NCBI RefSeq assembly: GCF_900091605.1
Contig: NZ_FMCQ01000003.1
Coordinates: forward strand, 652,836-716,835
From: Micromonospora tulbaghiae
Lineage (GTDB): Bacteria > Actinomycetota > Actinomycetes > Mycobacteriales > Micromonosporaceae
Direction of reading: 5' to 3'
Length of the DNA: 64,000 nucleotides
Shown: piece by piece, positions 11,808 to 20,955 of the stretch
Layout: each line of letters starts with the position of its first letter
Position numbering within the stretch: position 1 is the stretch's first letter
The notes under the pieces: model-generated
Seen by the model: only the letters and a program-made list of their open reading frames with translations
What the model was told of the DNA's origin: nothing
Databases searched by the model: none
Made by a program: the position numbers and the translations under genes

Positions 11808-11842
11808 GGAGAGCCCCCGGCCGACCAGGCCGGGGGCTCTCC
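11808..11842 (-). terminator. Terminator of the DUF349 gene
   Basis: A perfect 15-base stem (11808-11822 with 11828-11842) around the loop GACCA lies 43 bases past the stop codon of the minus-strand gene. Confidence 0.85.
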
Positions 11843-11884
11843 TTCAGATGTGTGTCCGCCGGCCGGCCGGCCGGGGTGCTGACG

Positions 11885-13093
11885 TCAGCCGGCCTGCTCG
11901 GCGAGCTGGAGGAACTGCCGCTTCGACGCGAGCGCCTGCTCGGCCTCCTTGATCCGGCGGGCGTCACCGGCAGCCTGGGCCCGGGCCAGCCGGTCCTCGG
12001 CCTCGGCGACCTGGGCGCGCATCTGCGCCAGCAGCGGGTTGTCCTCCTTGGAGGTGCGCCGCCACGCCGAGTCCATCACCTCGCGGACCTTGTCGTCCAC
12101 GGCCCGCAGCCGGCGCTCCAGCCCGGCGGCGGCCTCGCGGGGCACCCGGCCGGCCTCGTGCCACTGCGCCTGGATCTCCCGCAGCTTCGCCTGGGCGCCC
12201 TTCGGGTCGCTGTCGACGTCCAGCGCCTCGGCCTCGGCCAGCAGCGCCTGCTTGCGCTCCAGGTTGGCGCGCTGCTCGTTGTCGCGAGCCGAGAAGACCT
12301 CGCTGCGGCGGGTGAAGAACTCGTCCTGCGCGGCGCGGAACCGTTCCCAGAGCTTCTGCTCGGCCTCCTTGGCGGCGCGCGGCGCGGCCTTCCACTGGGC
12401 CATCAGGTCCTTGAGCTGACCGGCGGTGACGCCCCAGTCGGTGGAGTCCTTGAGCTTCTCCGCCTCGGCGACCAGCTCCTCCTTGACCGTCTGCGCCTGC
12501 TTGCGCTGCTGGTCGAGGGAGGCGAAGTGGGCGCCCCGGCGGCGGGTGAAGCCGTCCCGCGCGGCGGCGAACCGCTTCCACAGCTCACCGTCGCTCTTCT
12601 TGTCGACGCCGCGGATGGTCTTCCACTCGTCGAGGATCTCCTTGAGCCGGTCACCGGCGGTCTTCCAGCCGGTCGACTCGGCGGCCAGCTTCTCGGCCTC
12701 CTCGACCAGGGCGGTCTTGCGCGCCAGCGCCTCGCCCCGGGCGGCCTCGCGGGCCGCCTTGGCCTCGCCGGCCTTCTCCTCGGCGACGGTGGCCAGCTTG
12801 TCCAGGCGTGCGGCCAGAGCGTCGATGTCACCGACCACGTGCGCCTCGGCCAGCGACCCACGGATCCGGCGGATCGTGGTCAGGGAGTGGCCGGCATCGG
12901 CCGCGCCCGAGTTGAGCCGAGCCTCGGTCAGGTCGACCTCGGTCACCAGGTCGGCGAAGCGCCGGGCGAAGTGGGCGAGCCCTTCCTCCGGTGCCCCTGC
13001 CTGCCAGGATCCGACCACCCGCTCGCCCTCGGCGGTCTTGACGTAGACGGTGCCGTCCTCGTCGACCCGTCCGAAGGCAGTCCAGTCGCTCAT
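11885..13093 (-). CDS. DUF349 repeat coiled-coil protein
   Basis: This 402-residue cytosolic protein carries several DUF349 repeats, each recognisable by W-x(n)-LWxRFxxARDxFF-type segments (for example GELWKRFAAARDGF and KLWERFRAAQDEFF), within a long Lys/Glu/Ala-rich coiled coil. The N-terminal 60 residues (MSDWTAFGRVDEDGTVYVK) form a small separate domain. The family is widespread in actinobacteria and its function is unknown. The ATG start at 13093 matches homologues. It is a single gene with its own terminator, divergent from the 13299 operon. Confidence 0.9.
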   Translation of the reverse strand: MSDWTAFGRVDEDGTVYVKTAEGERVVGSWQAGAPEEGLAHFARRFADLVTEVDLTEARLNSGAADAGHSLTTIRRIRGSLAEAHVVGDIDALAARLDKLATVAEEKAGEAKAAREAARGEALARKTALVEEAEKLAAESTGWKTAGDRLKEILDEWKTIRGVDKKSDGELWKRFAAARDGFTRRRGAHFASLDQQRKQAQTVKEELVAEAEKLKDSTDWGVTAGQLKDLMAQWKAAPRAAKEAEQKLWERFRAAQDEFFTRRSEVFSARDNEQRANLERKQALLAEAEALDVDSDPKGAQAKLREIQAQWHEAGRVPREAAAGLERRLRAVDDKVREVMDSAWRRTSKEDNPLLAQMRAQVAEAEDRLARAQAAGDARRIKEAEQALASKRQFLQLAEQAG

Positions 13094-13298
13094 GTGCCCA
13101 TCCTCGTTCTCCCGGCGTCGGGGGGACAGCCCTCCCGATCGCCGCCACGGCGCAGCAAACTTTCTCCCGGCATTGTCACAGGTCCGCCCCCGTCCGTGTC
13201 GAGCGCCTGTCGCCGACCGTGACCATACGGTGTTGTACGCCCCCGATGACCGGATCGGCGCGGGGACGCACCGGGGGATCGGCGATAGGTTTGGGGGC

Positions 13299-14018
13299 GT
13301 GTCCCTGGTCGCCGCCGCCGTCTGCCCCCACCCGCCGTTGATCGTGCCCGAGCTGGCCGGCGCCGCCGCGCCGGAGCTGGACGATCTGCGCGCCGCCGCC
13401 GACGCCGCGATCGCGCGGCTGCTCGCCGCCGCACCGGAGGCGATCCTGCTCGTCGGCGGCGGGCCGGAGACCGTCCGGTTCAACGCCGCCGATCACGGCT
13501 CGCTGCGCCCGTACGGGCTGGACCGCCACGTGCGGCTCTGGAAGGTCAACTGCGCCGGTGGGGACCGCCTGCCGCTGAGCCTGACCATCGGTGCGTGGCT
13601 GCTGAACCGCTCCGGCACCGAGCTGCCCCGCCTGGCCCGGTCGGTGGCGCACGACGCCACACCGGCCGAGTGCGCGGCGTTCGGCGCGAGCCTGATCCTC
13701 GACGACGATCCGCGGGTCGCGCTGCTCGTGCTCGGCGACGGGTCCGCCTGCCGGGGCGTCAAGGCGCCGGGGTACGACGACCCGCGCGCCGAGGCGTACG
13801 ACGAGGGGGTCGCCGCGGCGCTCGCGGGCGCGGACGCCGACGCCCTGCTCGGCCTGGATCCGGAGCTGTCGGCGGAGCTGCGGGTCGCCGGGCGGGCGCC
13901 GTGGCAGGTGCTGGCCGGCGCGGTCGGCGCGGCGGGCGGCGACTGGCGCGGCGAGCTGAGCCACCACCGCGCCCCCTACGGCGTCGCCTACTTCGTGGCG
14001 AACTGGGAGCGGTCGTGA
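13299..14018 (+). CDS. Class III extradiol dioxygenase LigB-like protein
   Basis: The 239-residue product resembles the catalytic B subunit of class III extradiol ring-cleavage dioxygenases (LigB fold), with N-terminal CPHPPLIVPEL supplying the metal-binding His and a later GDGSACRG segment. Actinobacteria carry this family upstream of miaA, and no ring-cleavage pathway is visible here, so it may act on another substrate or have a different role. The GTG start follows a G-rich tract. Its TGA overlaps the miaA start in GTGA, so it is translationally coupled to tRNA modification. Confidence 0.8.
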   Translation: MSLVAAAVCPHPPLIVPELAGAAAPELDDLRAAADAAIARLLAAAPEAILLVGGGPETVRFNAADHGSLRPYGLDRHVRLWKVNCAGGDRLPLSLTIGAWLLNRSGTELPRLARSVAHDATPAECAAFGASLILDDDPRVALLVLGDGSACRGVKAPGYDDPRAEAYDEGVAAALAGADADALLGLDPELSAELRVAGRAPWQVLAGAVGAAGGDWRGELSHHRAPYGVAYFVANWERS

Positions 14019-14920
14019 CCGTCGTGGCGGTGGTCGGGCCGACCGCGGCCGGCAAGTCGGCGCTGAGCATCGCGCTGGCGCACGCGCTCGACGGCGAGGT
14101 GGTGAACGCCGACTCGATGCAGCTCTACCGGGGCATGGACATCGGCACCGCCAAGCTGACACCGGCCGAGCGGGAGGGCGTGCCGCACCACCTGCTGGAC
14201 ATCTGGCCGGTGACCGAGCCGGCCAGCGTCGCCGAATACCAGACGCTGGCCCGCGCGGCGGTCGACGACATCCTGGCCCGGGGACGGGTGCCGCTGCTGG
14301 TCGGCGGCTCCGGGCTGTACGTGCGGGCGGTGCTGGAGCGGTTCGAGTTCCCCGGCACCGACCCGGCGCTGCGGGAGCGGCTGGAGGTGGAACTCGCGGC
14401 GGTCGGCCCCCTGCCGCTGCACGCGCGGCTGACCGAGGCCGACCCGGGCGCGGCGGCGAGCATCCTGCCCACGAACGGCCGGCGGATCGTCCGGGCGCTG
14501 GAGGTGATCGAGCTGACCGGCGCGCCGTTCACCGCGTCGCTGCCGTCGCCGACGCCGTACTACCCGTCCGTGCAGCTCGGCGTCGACCTGGACACCGCCC
14601 TGCTGGACGAGCGGGTCGCGCTGCGGGTGGACCGGATGTGGGCCGACGGACTGGTCGACGAGGTGCGGGCGCTGGTCGCCGAAGGGCTGCCCGAGGGGCG
14701 GACGGCGAGCCGGGCGCTCGGCTACCAGCAGGTGCTGCGGTTCCTGGCCGGGGAGCTGACCGAGACCGAAGCGCACGAGGAGACGATCCGCGCCACCCGC
14801 CGGTTCGTGCGGCGGCAGCGCTCCTGGTTCCGGCGTGACCCGCGCGTCCACTGGCTGGACTCGGCGTCGCCCGCGTTTCTCGACACTGCCCTGCGGGTGG
14901 TCGCCGAGCATCGGCGATGA
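14015..14920 (+). CDS. miaA: tRNA dimethylallyltransferase
   Basis: MiaA transfers the dimethylallyl group to N6 of A37 in UNN-reading tRNAs. The 301-residue protein has the P-loop GPTAAGKS, the NADSMQLYRGMDIGTAK substrate segment, GGSGLYVRA, and the C-terminal TASRALGYQQ and RRQRSWFRRD motifs typical of the family. The GTG start overlaps the upstream gene by four bases and dapF begins 7 bases after the stop, so the three genes form one operon. Its product is the substrate for MiaB, encoded 5 kb upstream. Confidence 0.95.
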   Translation: MTVVAVVGPTAAGKSALSIALAHALDGEVVNADSMQLYRGMDIGTAKLTPAEREGVPHHLLDIWPVTEPASVAEYQTLARAAVDDILARGRVPLLVGGSGLYVRAVLERFEFPGTDPALRERLEVELAAVGPLPLHARLTEADPGAAASILPTNGRRIVRALEVIELTGAPFTASLPSPTPYYPSVQLGVDLDTALLDERVALRVDRMWADGLVDEVRALVAEGLPEGRTASRALGYQQVLRFLAGELTETEAHEETIRATRRFVRRQRSWFRRDPRVHWLDSASPAFLDTALRVVAEHRR

Positions 14921-14927
14921 TGGGGGC

Positions 14928-15773
14928 GTGGAGTTCACCAAGGGTCACGGCACCGGCAACGACTTCGTCATCCTGCCCGACCCGGACGGCACCCTCGACC
15001 TGACACCCGGCCTGGTCGCCGCGCTCTGCGACAGGCGGCGCGGGCTCGGCGGCGACGGCGTGCTGCGCGTCGTACGGGCCGCCAAGCACCCCGAGGGCGT
15101 CGCGCTGGCGGGCGAGGCCGAGTGGTTCATGGACTACTGGAACTCCGACGGCTCGTTCGCCGAGATGTGCGGCAACGGGGCCCGGGTGTTCGTCCGCTAC
15201 CTGCTGGACCGTTCGCTGGCCGCCCCGTCGGGCGGGACGCTGCCGATCGCCACCCGCGCCGGCCTGGTGCGGGCCCGGGTCGAGGGCGCGGACGTGGCGG
15301 TCGAGATGCGCCGCCCCCGGCTGTACGACACGGCCACCGCCACCCTCGGCGGGCTGACGCTGCCCGGCACCGCCGTGGACGTCGGCAACCCGCACCTGGT
15401 GTGCCCGCTGCCCGCCGCGCTGGAGCTGACCGGCCTGGATCTCACCCGCGCGCCCGAGGTGGACGCCTCGGCGTTCCCGTCCGGGGTGAACGTCGAGTTC
15501 ACCACGCCCGGCGAGCCGGTCACCGGCACCGACGGGCACGTGCTGATGCGGGTCTACGAGCGCGGTTCCGCCGAGACGCTCTCCTGCGGCACCGGCGCGT
15601 GCGCGGTGGCGGCGGTGGCGTTGCGCGACGCCGGCCTGGACACCGGCACGGTATCTGTGGACGTGCCCGGCGGTCGCCTCACCGTCACCGTGACAGCCGA
15701 CTCCTGCTGGCTGTCCGGCCCCGCCGTCCTGGTGGCGACAGGCACCCTGACCCCCACCGCCCTGTCCCACTGA
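14928..15773 (+). CDS. dapF: Diaminopimelate epimerase
   Basis: DapF converts LL- to meso-diaminopimelate for lysine and peptidoglycan synthesis. The 281-residue protein has the N-terminal KGHGTGNDF motif and both catalytic cysteines in conserved settings: Cys81 in CGNGAR and Cys220 in SCGTGACA. The GTG start lies 7 bases after miaA behind a GGGGG tract. It is the last gene of the operon and is followed by a palindromic repeat. Confidence 0.95.
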   Translation: MEFTKGHGTGNDFVILPDPDGTLDLTPGLVAALCDRRRGLGGDGVLRVVRAAKHPEGVALAGEAEWFMDYWNSDGSFAEMCGNGARVFVRYLLDRSLAAPSGGTLPIATRAGLVRARVEGADVAVEMRRPRLYDTATATLGGLTLPGTAVDVGNPHLVCPLPAALELTGLDLTRAPEVDASAFPSGVNVEFTTPGEPVTGTDGHVLMRVYERGSAETLSCGTGACAVAAVALRDAGLDTGTVSVDVPGGRLTVTVTADSCWLSGPAVLVATGTLTPTALSH

Positions 15774-15831
15774 CCCGCCTCCCGCGCGCCCGGGGCGCCG
15801 CCGGGGTCCGCCACGCCCGCCCGCCGGCGGG

Positions 15832-15890
15832 TTGATCAAGGAGTTTGCGGCGGATTCCAGGTGTCCCGGGGACGCGAACTCCTTGGTCAA
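15832..15890. repeat. Palindromic intergenic repeat, GATCAAGGAGTT type (copy 2)
   Basis: The arm TTGATCAAGGAGTT (15832-15845) pairs with AACTCCTTGGTCAA (15877-15890) with one mismatch. The loop is about 31 bases and shares little sequence with the copy at 198-254 apart from bases next to the arms. It lies between the convergent dapF and malic enzyme genes. Confidence 0.75.
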
Positions 15891-15953
15891 CACCGTGACG
15901 AGCGAGCGGGGCGCGGCTTCGCGCGAAGGCTCGCGCGAGCGGGTGGGAGCGGG

Positions 15954-17426
15954 TCAGGGGGTGGCGCTGGCGTTGGCGGCGATCTCGGGGAGGTCGGCCG
16001 GGCCCGGGTCGGCCGCGGGGGCCGGCGTCGCGGCCGGGTTCTGGGCGGCGGCGCGCACCGCGGCGGCCACCGCCGGGGCGACCCGGGAGTCGAAGACGCT
16101 CGGCACGATCACCGTCGGGTTGATCTTCTCCTCGCCGACCACGTCGGCGATGGCCCGGGCGGCGGCGAGCGCCATCTCCTCGGTGAACTCCTCGGCGTGC
16201 GCGTCGAGCATGCCGCGGAACACGCCGGGGAAGGCGAGCACGTTGTTGATCTGGTTCGGCTGGTCCGAGCGGCCGGTGGCGACCACGGCGGCGTACTTGC
16301 GCGCCTCCCGCGGGTCCACCTCCGGGTCGGGGTTGGCGAGCGCGAAGACGATCGAGTCCTTCGCCATCTGGGCGACGTCCTCGCCGGTGAGCAGGTTCGG
16401 CGCGCTCACGCCGATGAACACGTCCGCGCCGCGTACCGCCCCGGCCAGGTCACCGGAGTAGTTCTCCTTGTTGGTGTTCTCGGCCAGCCACTGCCACGCC
16501 GGGTTGAGGTCCGGCAGGCCGCGGTGCAGGGCGCCCTGGCGGTCGTACGCGATGATGTCGCCCACGCCCTGGCGCAGCAGCAGCTTCATGATCGCGGTGC
16601 CGGCCGCGCCGGCGCCGGAGACCACGACCCGGACGTCCGCGAGCTGCTTGCCCACGACGCGCAGCGCGTTCGTCAGCGCGGCCAGCACGCAGATCGCGGT
16701 GCCGTGCTGGTCGTCGTGGAAGACCGGGATGTCCAGCGCCTCGCGCAGCCGGGCCTCGATCTCGAAGCAGCGCGGCGCGGCGATGTCCTCCAGGTTGATC
16801 CCGCCGTACGCGGGCGCGATGGCCTTGACGATCGCCACGATCTCGTCGGTGTCCCGGGTGTCCAGCACGACCGGCCAGGCGTCCACCCCGCCGAAGCGCT
16901 TGAACAGCGCGGCCTTGCCCTCCATCACCGGCAGCGACGCGGCCGGCCCGAGGTTGCCCAGGCCGAGCACCGCGGTGCCGTCGCTGACCACGGCGACCGT
17001 GTTGCGCTTGATGGTGAGCCGGCGCGCGTCGGCCGGGTTCTCCGCGATGGCCATGCAGACCCGGGCCACACCGGGGGTGTACGCGCGGGACAGCTCGTCG
17101 CGGGTGCGCAGGGCGACCTTCGGGGTGACCTCGATCTTGCCGCCGAGGTGCAGCAGGAAGGTGCGGTCGGAGACCTTGCGCACGTCCACCCCGTCGAGCC
17201 CGGTGAGCGCGTCGACGACCTGGTCGGCGTGGCCGGCGTCGGCGGTGTCGCAGGTGAGGTCGACGATCACGTGCGCGGGGTCGGAGTCGACCACGTCCAG
17301 CGCGGTGACGATGGCCCCGGCCTCGCCGGCGGCGGTGGTGAGCCGGCCGATGGAGGAGGCGTCGGCGGGTACCGCGATCCGGATGGTGATGGAGAATCCG
17401 GCACTCGGCAGTCGTGTGTTGGCCAC
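15954..17426 (-). CDS. NAD(P)-dependent malic enzyme with N-terminal ACT domain
   Basis: This enzyme oxidatively decarboxylates malate to pyruvate. The 490-residue protein begins with an ACT regulatory domain (about 12-85), followed by the malic enzyme N domain ([20 protein letters not shown]) and the NAD-binding domain ([14 protein letters not shown]). The C-terminal 30 residues are Ala/Pro-rich. The GTG start has GGAGGAG six bases upstream. The ACT domain suggests allosteric control by an amino acid, as in other actinobacterial malic enzymes. Cofactor preference cannot be read reliably from the sequence. It is divergent from hflX. Confidence 0.92.
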   Translation of the reverse strand: MANTRLPSAGFSITIRIAVPADASSIGRLTTAAGEAGAIVTALDVVDSDPAHVIVDLTCDTADAGHADQVVDALTGLDGVDVRKVSDRTFLLHLGGKIEVTPKVALRTRDELSRAYTPGVARVCMAIAENPADARRLTIKRNTVAVVSDGTAVLGLGNLGPAASLPVMEGKAALFKRFGGVDAWPVVLDTRDTDEIVAIVKAIAPAYGGINLEDIAAPRCFEIEARLREALDIPVFHDDQHGTAICVLAALTNALRVVGKQLADVRVVVSGAGAAGTAIMKLLLRQGVGDIIAYDRQGALHRGLPDLNPAWQWLAENTNKENYSGDLAGAVRGADVFIGVSAPNLLTGEDVAQMAKDSIVFALANPDPEVDPREARKYAAVVATGRSDQPNQINNVLAFPGVFRGMLDAHAEEFTEEMALAAARAIADVVGEEKINPTVIVPSVFDSRVAPAVAAAVRAAAQNPAATPAPAADPGPADLPEIAANASATP

Positions 17427-17622
17427 GAGAAACTCCTCCGTCGGCGCTGAGCGGCTCGACTGGCATTTCTACTCGCCCGCCCAGGTCGCCCGGCATCCGC
17501 CCCCGCTACCAGTGGGTAGCGTCGCGGGCATAACACACGTGCGCCCGGCGTTGTCACATGTCAGGATTGCTGTCACGCGCCGAAAATTCTCGGCATTGCA
17601 CATAACGGACAGGAGACGCAGT

Positions 17623-19086
17623 TTGCGCGAGCAGGAGACCTTCCATCCCTACGAGGACGACGAGCTCGACGCCACCACGGGTGAGTACGAGCTGTCGGAG
17701 CGGCAGGCGCTGCGGCGGGTCCCCGGCCTCTCCACCGAACTCACAGACATCACCGAGGTCGAATACCGCCAGCTGCGGCTGGAGCGGGTCGTCCTGGTGG
17801 GGGTCTGGACCGAGGGCACCCAGTCCGACGCCGACAACAGCCTCACCGAGCTGGCGGCGCTGGCCGAGACGGCCGGCTCGCAGGTGCTCGAAGGGCTGAT
17901 CCAGCGCCGCAACCGGCCCGACCCGGCCACGTACATCGGCCGGGGCAAGGTCGACGACCTGGGCGCGGTGGTGCTCTCCACCGGCGCCGACACGGTCATC
18001 TGCGACGGTGAGCTGTCCCCGTCGCAGCTGCGCAACCTGGAGCAGCGCACCAAGGTCAAGGTGGTCGACCGCACCGCACTGATCCTCGACATCTTCGCCC
18101 AGCACGCCAAGAGCAAGGAGGGCAAGGCGCAGGTCGAACTGGCCCAGCTCGAATACCTGCTGCCGCGTCTGCGCGGCTGGGGTGAGTCGCTGTCCCGGCA
18201 GAGCGGTGGTAGCGGCCGCGGCGGTGGCGCCGGCGGCGGCGTGGGCCTGCGCGGTCCCGGTGAGACCAAGCTGGAGACCGACCGGCGGCGCATCCGCCAC
18301 CGCATCGCGCGGCTGCGCCGCGAGATCAAGAGCATGGCGACCGTACGCCAGACCAAGCGCGCCCGGCGTACCCGTAACGCGGTGCCCGCGGTGGCCATCG
18401 CCGGCTACACCAACGCCGGCAAGTCCAGCCTGCTCAACCGCCTGACCGGTGCGGGCGTGCTGGTGGAGAACGCGCTGTTCGCCACGCTGGACCCGACCAC
18501 CCGCCGGGCCACCACGTCCGACGGGCGGCTCTACACGCTGTCCGACACGGTCGGGTTCGTCCGGCACCTGCCGCACCAGATCGTCGAGGCGTTCCGCTCG
18601 ACGCTGGAGGAGGTCGCCGACGCGGACCTGGTCGTGCACGTGGTCGACGGCACGCACCCGGATCCGGAGGAGCAGGTCCGGGCGGTACGCGAGGTGCTCG
18701 CCGAGGTGGGCGCCGACCGGCTGCCGGAACTACTGGTGGTGAACAAGACCGACGCCACCGACGAGGAGACGATGCTGCGGCTCAAGCGGCTCTGGCCGGA
18801 CGCGGTCTTCGTCTCCGCCCACAGCGGGCGCGGTATCGACGAGATGCGTGACGCCGTCGAGCGGCGGCTGCCCCGGCCGGCCGTCGAGGTGCGCGCGGTG
18901 CTCCCGTACGACCGGGGTGACCTGGTCGCCCGGGTCCACCGTCAGGGTGAGGTCCTCAGCACCGCGCACCTGCCCGAGGGCACGCTGCTGCACGTGCGGG
19001 TCAACGAAGGGCTGGCCGCGGAGCTGGCGCCGTACCGGGCGGGTGACCGGCTGACCAGCGACGAGCGGGTGGGCGCCGGGCGGTGA
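17623..19086 (+). CDS. hflX: GTPase HflX
   Basis: HflX is a ribosome-associated GTPase that splits stalled or heat-damaged ribosomes. The 487-residue protein has the N-terminal HflX domain (TYIGRGKVDDL, GELSPSQLRNLE), a Gly-rich linker before GPGETKLETDRR, and a G domain with G1 GYTNAGKSS, G3 DTVGFVRHLP and G4 NKTD. The start is a rare TTG at 17623, chosen because AGGAG lies 7 bases upstream and no ATG or GTG is as well placed. The 196-base region shared with the malic enzyme gene should hold divergent promoters. Confidence 0.93.
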   Translation: MREQETFHPYEDDELDATTGEYELSERQALRRVPGLSTELTDITEVEYRQLRLERVVLVGVWTEGTQSDADNSLTELAALAETAGSQVLEGLIQRRNRPDPATYIGRGKVDDLGAVVLSTGADTVICDGELSPSQLRNLEQRTKVKVVDRTALILDIFAQHAKSKEGKAQVELAQLEYLLPRLRGWGESLSRQSGGSGRGGGAGGGVGLRGPGETKLETDRRRIRHRIARLRREIKSMATVRQTKRARRTRNAVPAVAIAGYTNAGKSSLLNRLTGAGVLVENALFATLDPTTRRATTSDGRLYTLSDTVGFVRHLPHQIVEAFRSTLEEVADADLVVHVVDGTHPDPEEQVRAVREVLAEVGADRLPELLVVNKTDATDEETMLRLKRLWPDAVFVSAHSGRGIDEMRDAVERRLPRPAVEVRAVLPYDRGDLVARVHRQGEVLSTAHLPEGTLLHVRVNEGLAAELAPYRAGDRLTSDERVGAGR

Positions 19087-19136
19087 GCCGTCCGGCGTCA
19101 CCCGCCGGAAACCCGCGCCGTGCGACACTGACCGTC

Positions 19137-20900
19137 ATGCGGCACGTTGTCTCCTCGGTCACGCTCGCGCTCGGCCTGGTCGGCGCGGTCGTGGCGCCGG
19201 CCGGGCCGGCCCCGGCGGCTCCCGCCGCGGCCCCCGTGCTGGCCGCGGCTCCCAAGAAGAAGTGCACGGTCGAGGACGACCGGCTCCGCGAGCTGTCCGG
19301 GCTCGTCGCCACCAGCAACGGCTACGTCGTGATCAACGACGGTTCGGACGACCCCAGCCGCAAGCGGGTCTTCTATCTGGACACCAAGTGCAAGGTCGAC
19401 AGGGAGGTCCGTTACTCCGGTGACGGGCCGTTCGACACCGAGGACCTGGCTCTCGGTCCGGACCGCAAGACGCTCTGGATCGCCGACACCGGCGACAACG
19501 TGGAGAAGAAGACCCGCCGGGAGCGGGTCGCGGTCTGGACGATGCCGCTGAGCGGCTCGAAGCAGCCGGTGCTGCACCGGCTCAGCTACCCGGGCAAGGA
19601 GCCGCACGACGCGGAGGCCCTGCTCGTCGGCGACGACAACATGCCGCTGGTGATCACGAAGGAGCTCTCCGGCAAGTCGGAGATCTACACCCCGACGGTG
19701 AAGCTGAAGGTGAGCGGCGACACCGAGGCGATCCCGATGAAGAAGGTCGGCGAGGTCACGCTCCCGAAGACCAGCACCGAGAACAAGCTCGGCTCGCCCG
19801 GGCGGGCGCTCGTCACGGGTGCGGCCCGCTCACCCGACGGCAGCAAGGTCGTGCTGCGCACGTACGCCGACGCGTTCGAGTTCGACGTGGCCGGCGGTGA
19901 CATCGTCAAGGCGCTCACCACGGGCAAGCCCCGGGTCACGCCGCTCGCCGACCCGTTCGGCGAGGCGATCTCCTACACACCGGACGGCAAGTTGTTCGTC
20001 ACCGTCTCCGACGGCGGCACGCTCGACGAGTCGGACCCGATCGACATCCTCACCTACACCCCGTCGACCACCGGCGCCGAGGCGTTGCCGAACGGCGGCA
20101 AGGCCGACACCAAACCGGCCGCCCAGAAGTCCTGGCTCGAAGGGCTGTCGCTCGACGAGATCACGTACCTGATCGCGGCCGTCGGCGTGCTCGGCGCGCT
20201 CCTGGTCGGCGCGGGTGTCTTCGGCATCCTGCGGGCGCGGCGCAAGCCAGTGCCGCGGGCGCCCGCCGACGAACCCGAGCGCAGCGGCGAGTTCCCGGTG
20301 AACAACGGCTTCCCGTCCGGCGAGCGGCCGGACGCCCCGCGCGGCGGTGTCTACGGCGGCGGTCAGGGCGGCGTCTACGGCGGCGCGGCCAGCGGCGACC
20401 GCCCGGCCTCCGGCGGTGTCTACGGCGGTGGCCGGCCGGGCGGCGGCGTGTACGGCGGCGGCCCTCAGGAGGGTGGCCGTGGTCAGGGCGGTGGCCGTCC
20501 TCCGGGCGGAGCCCGTCCGCAGGGTGGTGGCGGCGTCTACGGCGGCGGCGGTGCCCCGGCCGGCGGCGGAGGGCGCGGTGGCGGCGTCTACGGCGGCGGA
20601 GGTCAGGGCGGACCGGGCGGCGGCGCGGGCCAGGGTGGCCCCGGTCGTGGCGGCCCGGCCGGCGGCGGCCAGGGCAGTCCGGGCCGTGGCGGCCCGGGTG
20701 GCGGCTACGGCGGCGGGCCGGGCGGGGCCGGATATCGCGGGCAGCCGAACGGCGGTGGGCCGCGGGGAGACGGCGGCCGGGCCGAGCCGCCGCGCCGCGG
20801 CCAGGAGCCGCGGGGCGGGCGCCGCGACGGTTACGACGACCAGGGCCGGTACGGCCCGGTGTCCGGCGGTGGCCGGGAGTACCGCGGCGACCGCTACTGA
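19137..20900 (+). CDS. Secreted beta-propeller-like membrane protein with Gly-rich GGVYGGG tail
   Basis: This 587-residue protein has a signal peptide (about 1-30), an extracellular domain (about 35-335) with WD40/NHL-like features such as GPFDTEDLALGPDRKTLWIADTGDN, one membrane helix (about 342-365) followed by RARRK, and a low-complexity tail of about 220 residues. The tail holds six GGVYGG motifs, then GGR- and GGP-rich sequence and an Arg/Tyr-rich end. The positive residues after the helix predict that the tail is cytoplasmic. The function is unknown. The ATG has no clear ribosome site, so the mRNA may be leaderless. A strong terminator follows. Confidence 0.85.
   Translation: MRHVVSSVTLALGLVGAVVAPAGPAPAAPAAAPVLAAAPKKKCTVEDDRLRELSGLVATSNGYVVINDGSDDPSRKRVFYLDTKCKVDREVRYSGDGPFDTEDLALGPDRKTLWIADTGDNVEKKTRRERVAVWTMPLSGSKQPVLHRLSYPGKEPHDAEALLVGDDNMPLVITKELSGKSEIYTPTVKLKVSGDTEAIPMKKVGEVTLPKTSTENKLGSPGRALVTGAARSPDGSKVVLRTYADAFEFDVAGGDIVKALTTGKPRVTPLADPFGEAISYTPDGKLFVTVSDGGTLDESDPIDILTYTPSTTGAEALPNGGKADTKPAAQKSWLEGLSLDEITYLIAAVGVLGALLVGAGVFGILRARRKPVPRAPADEPERSGEFPVNNGFPSGERPDAPRGGVYGGGQGGVYGGAASGDRPASGGVYGGGRPGGGVYGGGPQEGGRGQGGGRPPGGARPQGGGGVYGGGGAPAGGGGRGGGVYGGGGQGGPGGGAGQGGPGRGGPAGGGQGSPGRGGPGGGYGGGPGGAGYRGQPNGGGPRGDGGRAEPPRRGQEPRGGRRDGYDDQGRYGPVSGGGREYRGDRY
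20340..20600 (+). repeat. In-gene tandem repeat encoding GGVYGGG
   Basis: Six copies of a roughly 21-base unit (GGCGGYGTCTACGGCGGY type) encode GGVYGG motifs with irregular spacers of 3-25 residues. The copies are similar but not identical in third positions, so the array is not a fresh duplication. Confidence 0.8.
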
Positions 20901-20907
20901 GACGACA

Positions 20908-20946
20908 CGACGAAGGGGTGACCGGCCACCGGTCACCCCTTCGTCG
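20908..20946. terminator. Bidirectional terminator between the 19137 gene and lexA
   Basis: A perfect 18-base stem (20908-20925 with 20929-20946) with a 3-base loop separates two convergent genes. It is among the strongest hairpins in the window. Confidence 0.92.
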
Positions 20947-20955
20947 TCGCTGTCG

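Noticed and set aside
16468..17600. Upstream extension of hflX across the malic enzyme gene
   Set aside because: The open frame continues only because GC-rich antisense DNA lacks stops; the ribosome site at 17611-17615 fixes the TTG start at 17623.
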